Shown: one piece after another, positions 9,521 through 17,266 of the stretch | Position numbering within the stretch: position 1 is the first letter of the stretch | How the letters are laid out: each line of letters starts with the position of its first letter | From: an uncultured Sphingobacteriaceae bacterium | GTDB lineage: Bacteria; Bacteroidota; Bacteroidia; Sphingobacteriales; Sphingobacteriaceae | Direction: 5' to 3' | Assembly (NCBI GenBank): GCA_946480915.1 | Contig: CAMLLO010000004.1 | Coordinates: forward strand, 124,001 to 188,000 | Length of the DNA: 64,000 bases | The notes under the pieces: model-generated | What the model saw: the letters and a program-made list of their open reading frames with translations, nothing else | What the model was told of the DNA's origin: nothing | Databases searched by the model: none | Position numbers and translations under genes: made by a program

Positions 9521-12226
9521 ATGAAAGGCGAAGCAATAATTTCCGAATGGTTCCAGAAAAAAGAATGGCAACAGTTCCCTTTTCAGAAGGAAATGGAAGC
9601 CGCTTTTCTTGGCGGGTACTCGGGTTTATTGAATGCGCCAACAGGCAGCGGAAAAACATTTGCTATGTTTCTTCCTTTTGTAGCCGATTATATCAACAAG
9701 CATCCCAACGATTATCAAAAAAGGAAAAACAATGGCTTGTTAATGCTGTGGATTACTCCATTAAGAGCGCTAACAAATGATATCCGCAAAGCCATGCAAA
9801 CTGTGGTTGATGATCTGGGTTTACCCTGGACAGTAGCCGCCCGAACAGGAGATACCTCAGCGAAGGAAAAGGCAGCCATTAAAAAGCGGCTTCCCGAAGT
9901 TTTGCTCACCACACCAGAGAGCCTTCATATTATGCTGGCTCAAAAAGATTATCCTCAACTCTTCGAGAACTTAGAAGTTGTGGTGGCTGATGAATGGCAC
10001 GAGTTACTCGGTACAAAACGAGGCGTCCAGCTTGAACTGGGCTTGTCAAAACTTAAATCTTTAAGCTTTAATTCAACTTCTTCAACCGACAAATCACACG
10101 GAAGCATCCCCGAATCACACGGAAGCCTCCGCAAATCACACGGAAGCATCCGCAAATCACACGGAAGCCTCCGCGAGTCACACGGAAGTATCCGCAGATC
10201 ACACGGAAGCATCCACAGATCACGCAGAACTATCCGCGGACAATATTTTCGCACCCATAACCGACTTACAACCCACAACTCACAACCCACAACCCACAAC
10301 CCACAACTCACAATCAGCAACCCACAACCATCCCTAAAAATCTGGGGAATCAGTGCAACCATCGGCAATTTAGAACAGGCGGCAGAAGTATTATTAGGCA
10401 ATGATATGCCTCACGAACAAATAAAGTTGATTCGCGCTAAGCTGGACAAAAAAATAGTGATCAATTCTATCATTCCTGAAAATATTGAAGAGTTTTCATG
10501 GGCAGGGCACCTGGGAATCAAACTGCTACCGCAGGTAATGGAGATTGTGGCTAAGAGTAAAACCACGCTTATATTTACAAACACCCGCTCGCAAACCGAG
10601 ATCTGGTATCAGGCTATTCTTGAGAAGTATCCTGAATATGCGGGCATCATAGCTATGCACCACGGCTCCTTGGATAATGAGTTGCGTAATTGGGTCGAAA
10701 ATGCGCTGCATGCAGAAATGCTCAAAGTTGTTGTTTGTACATCTAGTTTAGATTTGGGGGTCGATTTCAGACCTGTAGATACGGTTATACAAGTAGGTAG
10801 TCCGAAGGGAGTTGCCCGATTTATGCAAAGGGCCGGGCGAAGCGGGCATCATCCTGGTGCAACTTCCCGGGCTTGGTTTGTACCAACTCATTCATTAGAG
10901 TTGTTGGAAGGGGCGGCAATCAAGCAAGCCATTAAGGAAGAGATTTTTGAATCGCGTGATCCCATTTTATTGGCCATGGATGTGCTTACGCAATATCTGG
11001 TGACCCTTGCCGTATCAAATGGCTTTCGGCCAGATGAGGTGTATAAAGAGATAAAAACTACCTACGCTTTCGCGGATTTAAGCGGAAAAGAATTTACGCA
11101 GATTCTTGACTTCATCACCAAAGGCGGAAAAACCTTATCGGCATACGACGAATACCTGAAAGTAGAAATTGAAGATGGCTTGTATAAAGTAAACAGTCGT
11201 AAAGTTGCCATGCGCCACCGCTTAACCATGGGAACCATTGTTGGCGATGTGAGTATGCGCATCAAGTTTCTTACCGGAGGATACCTTGGATCAATAGAAG
11301 AAGATTTTATTGCCCGCTTGAAGATTGGCGATAGCTTTTGGTTTGCAGGCCGCAGTCTCGAATTAGTTAAGGTAAAGGATATGACGGCCTTTGTGAAAAA
11401 ATCGCCTAAGCGGAACGGAAGAATACCGAGCTGGATGGGTGGAAGAATTCCTTTATCCTCCCAGCTTTCTGCCATGTTTCGTAAAAAACTGGATGAAGTT
11501 GCTCATCATAAAGAAGAAGACATTGAAATAAAAACCCTCCGTCCTTTATTTAATATGCAGGCAGAACTCTCGCATCTGCCAATGAAAAACGAGTTTTTGA
11601 TTGAGAAGTTTAGTTCCAACGATGGTCATCATCTTTTCTTTTACCCATTTGAAGGCAGATTGGTTCATGAAGGAATGGCTTCTTTGTTTGCGTTCAGGAT
11701 TGCTAAAATTCGTAATGCCAGTTTTTCTATTGCCATGAATGATTATGGCTTTGAGCTGCTCAGTGATGAAGAAATTTTACTGGAGCAAGCCCTGAATAAC
11801 GATTTATTTAGTTCAGCGAATCTCCTCGACGATATTCAACACAGCTTAAACGCGAATGAAATGGCCAGGCGGCGGTTTAGAGATATTGCCCATATTGCCG
11901 GTTTGGTTTTTACCGGTTTCCCGGGAAAAACGATGAAAAACCGCCATTTGCAGGCATCAACATCTTTGTTATTCGATGTGTTCAGCGAGTATGAGCCAGA
12001 TAATGTTTTGGTGCGGCAAGCGTATAATGAAGCTTTGCAATTTCAGCTGGAGGAGTTTCGCCTGCGCGAGGCATTAAAACGAATTCGCGATTTAAAAGTT
12101 ATTATTACTCAAAGCAGCAAGCCTACTCCTTTTGCCTTTCCAATAATGGTAGATCGGTTAAGGGAAAAGCTAACTACAGAATCTTTGGAAGACAGAGTGG
12201 CTAAAATGACCAAAAGTTATTCTTAA
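9521..12226 (+). CDS. Ligase-associated DEXH-box helicase with tandem-repeat insertion
   Basis: 901 residues, about 80-90 longer than the family norm near 810-820. Helicase motifs are intact: Walker A APTGSGKT (39-46), TTPESL (130-135), DEWH (157-160), SAT in WGISATIGN (275-283), TSSLDLGVDF and QRAGRSGH. It matches TIGR04121, an Lhr-like superfamily 2 helicase of the ligase-associated DNA-damage cluster. Between SKLKS (180) and KIWGISAT (273) lies a foreign-looking segment: six to seven 7-residue repeats of the type SHGSIRK (21-nt units, about 191-236), then Thr/His/Asn/Pro-rich sequence from 9-nt units (about 245-270). The insertion keeps the frame and falls on a surface loop between motifs II and III, so the protein may still work. 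Confidence 0.93.
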   Translation: MKGEAIISEWFQKKEWQQFPFQKEMEAAFLGGYSGLLNAPTGSGKTFAMFLPFVADYINKHPNDYQKRKNNGLLMLWITPLRALTNDIRKAMQTVVDDLGLPWTVAARTGDTSAKEKAAIKKRLPEVLLTTPESLHIMLAQKDYPQLFENLEVVVADEWHELLGTKRGVQLELGLSKLKSLSFNSTSSTDKSHGSIPESHGSLRKSHGSIRKSHGSLRESHGSIRRSHGSIHRSRRTIRGQYFRTHNRLTTHNSQPTTHNPQLTISNPQPSLKIWGISATIGNLEQAAEVLLGNDMPHEQIKLIRAKLDKKIVINSIIPENIEEFSWAGHLGIKLLPQVMEIVAKSKTTLIFTNTRSQTEIWYQAILEKYPEYAGIIAMHHGSLDNELRNWVENALHAEMLKVVVCTSSLDLGVDFRPVDTVIQVGSPKGVARFMQRAGRSGHHPGATSRAWFVPTHSLELLEGAAIKQAIKEEIFESRDPILLAMDVLTQYLVTLAVSNGFRPDEVYKEIKTTYAFADLSGKEFTQILDFITKGGKTLSAYDEYLKVEIEDGLYKVNSRKVAMRHRLTMGTIVGDVSMRIKFLTGGYLGSIEEDFIARLKIGDSFWFAGRSLELVKVKDMTAFVKKSPKRNGRIPSWMGGRIPLSSQLSAMFRKKLDEVAHHKEEDIEIKTLRPLFNMQAELSHLPMKNEFLIEKFSSNDGHHLFFYPFEGRLVHEGMASLFAFRIAKIRNASFSIAMNDYGFELLSDEEILLEQALNNDLFSSANLLDDIQHSLNANEMARRRFRDIAHIAGLVFTGFPGKTMKNRHLQASTSLLFDVFSEYEPDNVLVRQAYNEALQFQLEEFRLREALKRIRDLKVIITQSSKPTPFAFPIMVDRLREKLTTESLEDRVAKMTKSYS
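10091..10330 (+). repeat. In-frame tandem repeats inside the helicase gene
   Basis: Bases 10091-10231 consist of degenerate 21-nt units with core TCACACGGAAGC, alternating ATCCGC and CTCCGC. Bases about 10262-10330 are 9-nt units of the type ACCCACAAC and CTCACAACC. Both unit lengths are multiples of three, so the reading frame survives. The codon and residue make-up differs sharply from the flanking helicase sequence. Confidence 0.85.
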
Positions 12227-12282
12227 ATTGAGGAATTACGCTTTGGACTTGAAAGATCATCTTGAAATACATAATCATTAAA

Positions 12283-14331
12283 ATGAATAAAATGAAGAAA
12301 TTCTTTTATCTGGCATTGTCAGCGATGTTTATTGCTGCCTGTAGCCATCCCGAGCTTACATCAAATAATATCCCTGAGCGTTCTGTTTTTTTCGATAAAT
12401 CAGGAATGGATACGACCGTCAGTCCCGGCGAAAATTTTTTCTTGTATGCAAATGGTATCTGGGTGAAAAAAACAGAAATCCCCGCTTCCGAAACGGGTTG
12501 GGGGTCTTTTTACACCTTATACGATGATAATATTAAAAACCTTCGCAAAATACTGGACGAGGTATCGGCAAAAGACAATGATGAAGGTTCTGTAGAACAA
12601 AAGGTGGGTGATTTCTATATGTCGGGAATGGATACTTTCGCTATTGATAAACGATCCTATGAGCCAGTTAAGCCTTTGCTCGCCGAAATTGACGCCATAA
12701 AGGATTATAAAGAACTTTTAAGGTTTGCGGCAAAAAATTTTAAAGATGGAAACGGGTTTTTATTCTCGTTTTATATCGGTCCGGATGATAGAATAAGCAC
12801 CAAAAATGCTGTTACTTTTCAGCAAACTGGTTTGGGGTTGCCTAACCGCGATTATTATTTTAATAACGATGCCGCTACTCAAAAAATCCGAAAAGAGTAT
12901 CTTAATTACATTTCTAAATTATTTACCCTGACGGGCTCTGATTCTGTCGTATCGGGGAAAGCTGCAGAGAATATTCTTAAGCTTGAAACCGAGATCGCCA
13001 AGTCTCATTCAACACCTGTTGAGCTGCGGGATCCGGTAAAGAATTATAATAAATTCGCGGTGGCAGAATTTCAAAATCAGGTTCCGGAATTAGATGTCGA
13101 ATCTCTGATGGATAAAATGGAGCTTAATACGGATACCATTCTTGTGGCCCAGCCAAAATATTACAAGGCCTTAGAAGGTCTGTTGAAAACACAGCCAATA
13201 GAAATCTGGAAGCATAAAATAAAATTCGAGGCTCTAAGTTCGTCGGCATCTGCTCTTAGTAAAGAGTTCAGGAAAGCTCGTTTTAACTTTTATGGAAGGG
13301 TTTTAAGCGGCCAAAAACAGCAGCAAGATCGCTGGAAGCAAATGGTTAATAAAACGGATGCAGGTTTGGGGGAGTTACTGGGACAGCTGTACGTTAAACG
13401 ATATTTCCCTTCGGATGCAAAAGAGCGGATGTTAACACTGGTGGATAACCTTCAAAAGGTTTACAGGTCGCGAATTGAAAGGTTAGACTGGATGAGTGCT
13501 GAAACCAAGGGCCGCGCACTAGAGAAGCTGAATACTTTTGTTAAGAAAATAGGATACCCTGATAAGTGGAAAAATTACGATGATGTTGAAATTAGCCGCG
13601 CCAGCTATTACGAAAATCTAAAAAGTATCGAGCGCCATGAGTATAAGGAAATGATAAATAAGCTTGGTAAGCCGGTGGATAAACTCGAATGGTTTATGAG
13701 TCCGCCAACGGTGAATGCGTATTACAATCCTGCTTTTAACGAAATTGTATTTCCGGCTGGCATTCTGCAGTTTCCTTTCTTTGATTATAGAGCCGATGAC
13801 GCAATTAACTATGGTGCTATCGGCGCAGTTATTGGGCATGAAATGACACATGGCTTCGATGATCAGGGGCGACAATACGATAAGAATGGCAATTTAAAAG
13901 ATTGGTGGACAAAAACTGATGCTGAAAAGTTTACAAAAAAGGCCGATGTTGTGGTAAAACAGTACAATAATTATACGGTATTGGACAAGTTGCCGGTGAA
14001 TGGGCAATTAACTCTAGGTGAAAACATTGCTGATATCGGAGGCCTGGCAATTGCCTATGAAGCATTTAAACTCACCGATCAGGGAAAAAGTGCTGATACC
14101 ATCCAGGACTTATCTCCTGACCAGCGATTTTTTCTTTCTTTTGCCCAGGTATGGCGTATTAAAAACCGTGATGAGCGTTTACGCATGCGCATTGCAACCG
14201 ATCCGCATTCGCCTGAGATGTTCCGGGTGAACGGGCCTCTTTCAAATATGCCCGAGTTTTATAAGGCTTTTGATATTAAACCTGGAGATAAAATGTATCG
14301 TCCAGAGGAAGATCGGGTAAAAATCTGGTGA
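12283..14331 (+). CDS. pepO: M13 family zinc metallopeptidase lipoprotein (neprilysin/PepO type)
   Basis: 682 residues from the ATG at 12283 (another ATG at 12292; a TTG at 12262 is less likely). The lipoprotein signal ends LSAMFIAAC. The N-terminal M13 domain (PGENFFLYANGIWVKK, GLGLPNRDYYF) and the catalytic domain are both present: NAYYNPAFNEIVFPAGIL, zinc motif HEMTH (His519, Glu520, His523), and the third ligand Glu580 in GENIADIGG with Asp584. It probably degrades peptides in the periplasm or on the outer membrane. Length is typical for bacterial M13 enzymes. Confidence 0.94.
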   Translation: MNKMKKFFYLALSAMFIAACSHPELTSNNIPERSVFFDKSGMDTTVSPGENFFLYANGIWVKKTEIPASETGWGSFYTLYDDNIKNLRKILDEVSAKDNDEGSVEQKVGDFYMSGMDTFAIDKRSYEPVKPLLAEIDAIKDYKELLRFAAKNFKDGNGFLFSFYIGPDDRISTKNAVTFQQTGLGLPNRDYYFNNDAATQKIRKEYLNYISKLFTLTGSDSVVSGKAAENILKLETEIAKSHSTPVELRDPVKNYNKFAVAEFQNQVPELDVESLMDKMELNTDTILVAQPKYYKALEGLLKTQPIEIWKHKIKFEALSSSASALSKEFRKARFNFYGRVLSGQKQQQDRWKQMVNKTDAGLGELLGQLYVKRYFPSDAKERMLTLVDNLQKVYRSRIERLDWMSAETKGRALEKLNTFVKKIGYPDKWKNYDDVEISRASYYENLKSIERHEYKEMINKLGKPVDKLEWFMSPPTVNAYYNPAFNEIVFPAGILQFPFFDYRADDAINYGAIGAVIGHEMTHGFDDQGRQYDKNGNLKDWWTKTDAEKFTKKADVVVKQYNNYTVLDKLPVNGQLTLGENIADIGGLAIAYEAFKLTDQGKSADTIQDLSPDQRFFLSFAQVWRIKNRDERLRMRIATDPHSPEMFRVNGPLSNMPEFYKAFDIKPGDKMYRPEEDRVKIW

Positions 14332-14412
14332 TTTCTCGACTATTTGCTTAGAAATATCAATTTCTGTTAGAGTTGGCAGGTACTTTGCAGTATGTATGGT
14401 AAATACATAACG

Positions 14413-14604
14413 ATGAATTTAAAAAGAACTTTTGGAACGATCCTGACTATACTAGGTATAATAGGATTGATATATGCGGCAGTCGGATTTGCACAGAATT
14501 CTGAAACAGCTCGAGAACTGATAGTGTTTTTTGTGTTAGGAGTAATATTTTTCTTTACCGGAATAGGTTTAGTGAAAAATACCAGAGACGTTGCTAAAAT
14601 GTAA
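14413..14604 (+). CDS. Small two-helix membrane protein
   Basis: 63 residues from the ATG at 14413; an in-frame ATG at 14392 would give 70. Two hydrophobic helices (FGTILTILGIIGLIYAAVGF and LIVFFVLGVIFFFTGIGLV) are joined by a short polar loop (AQNSETAREL), ending in a basic tail. Small proteins of this layout are common in Bacteroidota; no function is known. The TACTTTG box at 14381-14387 makes transcription start close to 14392, which favours the downstream ATG. A shared bidirectional terminator follows. Confidence 0.6.
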   Translation: MNLKRTFGTILTILGIIGLIYAAVGFAQNSETARELIVFFVLGVIFFFTGIGLVKNTRDVAKM

Positions 14605-14631
14605 GTACTCAATACTGTTTATTAAATACAT

Positions 14632-14671
14632 AAAAAAGCCGTTTCATGAATCATCATGAAACGGCTTTTTT
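14632..14671. terminator. Bidirectional terminator between convergent genes
   Basis: AAAAAAGCCGTTTCATGA pairs perfectly with its complement around a 4-nt loop, giving a GC-containing stem with A and T tracts on both sides. It serves the small membrane protein gene (+) and the outer-membrane protein gene (-). Confidence 0.9.
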
Positions 14672-14687
14672 ATGACTGGTGTTGAGT

Positions 14688-15299
14688 CTAGAAATTGAAG
14701 CCTAAGCCCAGTTGTATCACCTGATTCTTATACAGAGGAACCTCCGAAGTTCCATCTTCGTTATTTTTTTGGAAATCCAAAGCATATCGGGCAACAAGGC
14801 TGGTTTTCGTACCAATATTAAATCCGGCGCCAATAACACCTCCCAGAATACTTTTCTTCAGCTTATCGTTTTCTTCCTTCCGTTCCTTTCTATACTCATC
14901 AGAGCCGGTTTTAAAGCTTTCGGTTGTAGACGTTAAAAAAGAAATCTGTGGGCCTAAATGAATATTGAAGCCACTGGCAGCTTTGATCTTTAACAGAATC
15001 GGAACTTCGACAAAGTGAGATGTTACGGAATAATCATAATCTCCACCTAAAAGACTAGATCCATTGGTTTTGTATCCCTTTTGTGAATACATTAACTCCG
15101 GTGCGAACGACAAGCGGTCTACCAAAGGAATATCTAAGGTCAGTCCTGCATGCACTCCTGGCTTAAAATCAGTTTTAAAGTCGCTGTCGCCTGTCTTAAT
15201 AATATTTGAAAAGTTTACACCAACTCTTCCTCCAAGCGATTGTGCATTTGCTGCAAGGGCAGAAATAAGCACAAATGATAAAATTAATATTCGTTTCAT
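14688..15299 (-). CDS. PorT-type outer-membrane beta-barrel protein
   Basis: 203 residues. The start was set at the ATG at 15299, which gives a signal peptide (RILILSFVLISALAANAQ); the longer open frame upstream is non-coding in character. The mature part alternates hydrophobic and polar residues (GGRVGVNFSNI, FKPGVHAGLTLDI, PELMYSQKGYK) and ends with an aromatic residue (QLGLGFNF), as in outer-membrane barrels of the PorT/OMP_b-brl_2 group. Specific function unknown. Divergent from the GH3 gene, with a 152-bp shared upstream region. Confidence 0.8.
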   Translation of the reverse strand: MKRILILSFVLISALAANAQSLGGRVGVNFSNIIKTGDSDFKTDFKPGVHAGLTLDIPLVDRLSFAPELMYSQKGYKTNGSSLLGGDYDYSVTSHFVEVPILLKIKAASGFNIHLGPQISFLTSTTESFKTGSDEYRKERKEENDKLKKSILGGVIGAGFNIGTKTSLVARYALDFQKNNEDGTSEVPLYKNQVIQLGLGFNF

Positions 15300-15451
15300 G
15301 TTTTGTGTGTTTAAATAGTTTTTAAAAATAATATCCTCTGCGATTATTGCAAAAGGACTTGTGCACAAAACAGCCTGTTCCAAAATTTGTTTGGCTTATA
15401 GTGCTTACCTTTATCTCAGAGTATTGGATTAGCTTCTTGACGACACACATT

Positions 15452-17197
15452 ATGCGCTTAAATTTTTTATTGTTTATTTTCATTTTATCCAGCTTTTCCA
15501 TGTCCCTTGCACAAGGAAGAAAGAATTTTACAGAATCTAATTTTGGGCAAGATCGTTGGGTCGACTCCGTTTTTAAAAAGTTGAACCGGAGAGGAAAGAT
15601 TGCGCAGTTATTCTTTCTTCGGGCACATACTGATAAGGGTAAAGCTTACGAGGAAACTGTTGCAGGGCTGATAAGAAAATACAAGGTAGGTGGTTTAGTG
15701 TTTTTTCAGGGAGGGCCGGGCAGGCAGGCGGCTCTTACGAATCACTACCAGAAAATCTCCAGAGTTCCTTTATTAATAGCGATGGATGCCGAGTGGGGAC
15801 TTGGAATGCGACTTGACAGCACCATATCGTATCCCTACCAAATGACTCTAGGCGCAATTCAAGATACAAATCTAGTTTACCAGATGGGCCAAAAAATTGC
15901 TACCGACTTTAAACGCATTGGTATGCATATTAATTTCGCCCCTGTAGTTGATATTAATAATAATCCTAATAATCCGGTGATCAATTACCGTTCTTTTGGC
16001 GATAACAAATTCAATGTGGCTCGTAAGAGTTCGGCATACATGCGAGGTTTGCAAGATGCCGGAATTTTAGTGAGTATAAAACATTTCCCGGGTCATGGCG
16101 ATACAAATGTGGATTCGCATAATGATTTACCAGTATTAGGCTTTACTAAAGCCCGGCTTGATTCCTTAGAATTGTACCCGTTTAAAGAACTTATCCGCCA
16201 GGGTGCCTCGGGAGTAATGGTAGCACATATGAATATTCCATCTCTGGACAATACCCCTCATGTTCCTTCCACTTTATCAAGGCCTATCGTAACCGGCTTG
16301 TTAAAGGAGCAGCTGGGTTTTAAAGGATTAGTATTTTCTGATGCTATGGAAATGAAAGGAGTGCTAAAGTTTTTCCCTGACGGCGAAGCAGATGTTCGGG
16401 CGGTTATTGCCGGAAATGATGTTATTGAGCTTTCTGAAAATGCACCGAGAGCCATTAAGCTGGTGAGAAGGGCGATCCGCGAGAAGCGACTCAGCATGGA
16501 TCAAATAGATGAAAGTGTTAAAAAAATCCTGGCAGCAAAATATTGGGCAGGCTTAAACCAGTTGGTAGAAATTAATACCGACAGTGTGTACGAAGATTTG
16601 AACGGAGGAGATGCACATGCTTTAAACCAACGTTTGGCGGATGCGGCTGTTACGGTTTTGAATAGCGACAGTCTGTTAAAGCAACTTGACTTAAATCGTA
16701 AAACGGCTATAATAAGCCTTGGTGTTTCTGAAGTAACTCTTTTTCAAAAAGAGATGCAGAAGAAGTTTAATAACTCAACCAGTATTATCCTGTCCAAAAT
16801 AGCGGGAGCGACAGATATTAAAAATGTTTCAAAGGATCTTCAAAGCTATGATCAAATCATAGTTTCGGTACACGATTATAGAACCCGGCCGCAGAGTACC
16901 CTGGATTATAACAATGAATTAAAAGCATTCATTTCTGATTTGGCCAAATTAAATACGGTTACATGCTTGTTTGCCAATCCCTACTCTATTAGGAGTTTGC
17001 CGGGAATAGAAAAGAGCAAGTCGTTGCTTATTAATTATCAGAATAGCAATGAAATGCAGATAGCTGCTGCAAAGGTGTTGAGCAATCAGATGCGGGCATC
17101 GGGAAGATTGCCGGTAACTGTAAACTCAGCATTTAAAACCGGTGATGGAATTCAGTTTTTCCCCGTGCCGCAAACAGTAAGTGGACAGGTTGAATAG
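15452..17197 (+). CDS. GH3 beta-N-acetylglucosaminidase (NagZ-like), secreted
   Basis: 581 residues from the ATG at 15452, chosen because it starts a standard signal peptide (RLNFLLFIFILSSFSMSLA). The GH3 N-terminal barrel carries the NagZ signature KHFPGHGDTNVDSHNDLP (210-227) with the Asp221/His223 acid-base dyad and nucleophile Asp297 in FSDAMEMKG. This marks a beta-N-acetylhexosaminidase rather than a beta-glucosidase. A C-terminal GH3 domain follows (about 400-575). The long Bacteroidota relatives that fuse this enzyme to a beta-lactamase domain are about 1,000 residues; that domain is absent here. Likely role: removal of GlcNAc from peptidoglycan or chitin fragments in the periplasm. 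Confidence 0.9.
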   Translation: MRLNFLLFIFILSSFSMSLAQGRKNFTESNFGQDRWVDSVFKKLNRRGKIAQLFFLRAHTDKGKAYEETVAGLIRKYKVGGLVFFQGGPGRQAALTNHYQKISRVPLLIAMDAEWGLGMRLDSTISYPYQMTLGAIQDTNLVYQMGQKIATDFKRIGMHINFAPVVDINNNPNNPVINYRSFGDNKFNVARKSSAYMRGLQDAGILVSIKHFPGHGDTNVDSHNDLPVLGFTKARLDSLELYPFKELIRQGASGVMVAHMNIPSLDNTPHVPSTLSRPIVTGLLKEQLGFKGLVFSDAMEMKGVLKFFPDGEADVRAVIAGNDVIELSENAPRAIKLVRRAIREKRLSMDQIDESVKKILAAKYWAGLNQLVEINTDSVYEDLNGGDAHALNQRLADAAVTVLNSDSLLKQLDLNRKTAIISLGVSEVTLFQKEMQKKFNNSTSIILSKIAGATDIKNVSKDLQSYDQIIVSVHDYRTRPQSTLDYNNELKAFISDLAKLNTVTCLFANPYSIRSLPGIEKSKSLLINYQNSNEMQIAAAKVLSNQMRASGRLPVTVNSAFKTGDGIQFFPVPQTVSGQVE

Positions 17198-17212
17198 AGG
17201 CATAGATTAATT

Positions 17213-17248
17213 AAACAAAAAAGCAGCCTTAAGGCTGCTTTTTTGTTT
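17213..17248. terminator. Perfect palindromic bidirectional terminator
   Basis: An 18+18 base palindrome centred on CAGCCTT/AAGGCTG, flanked by A and T tracts, lies between the convergent GH3 and outer-membrane protein genes. A partial second copy (TTAAGGCTGCTTTTT) follows at 17251-17265, directly before the next stop codon. Confidence 0.9.
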
Positions 17249-17266
17249 AATTAAGGCTGCTTTTTA

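Noticed and set aside
9955..10401. 148-residue minus-strand frame with repeated LPCDLRM units opposite the helicase
   Set aside because: It is the antisense reading of the helicase tandem repeats; the plus frame carries intact helicase motifs on both sides.
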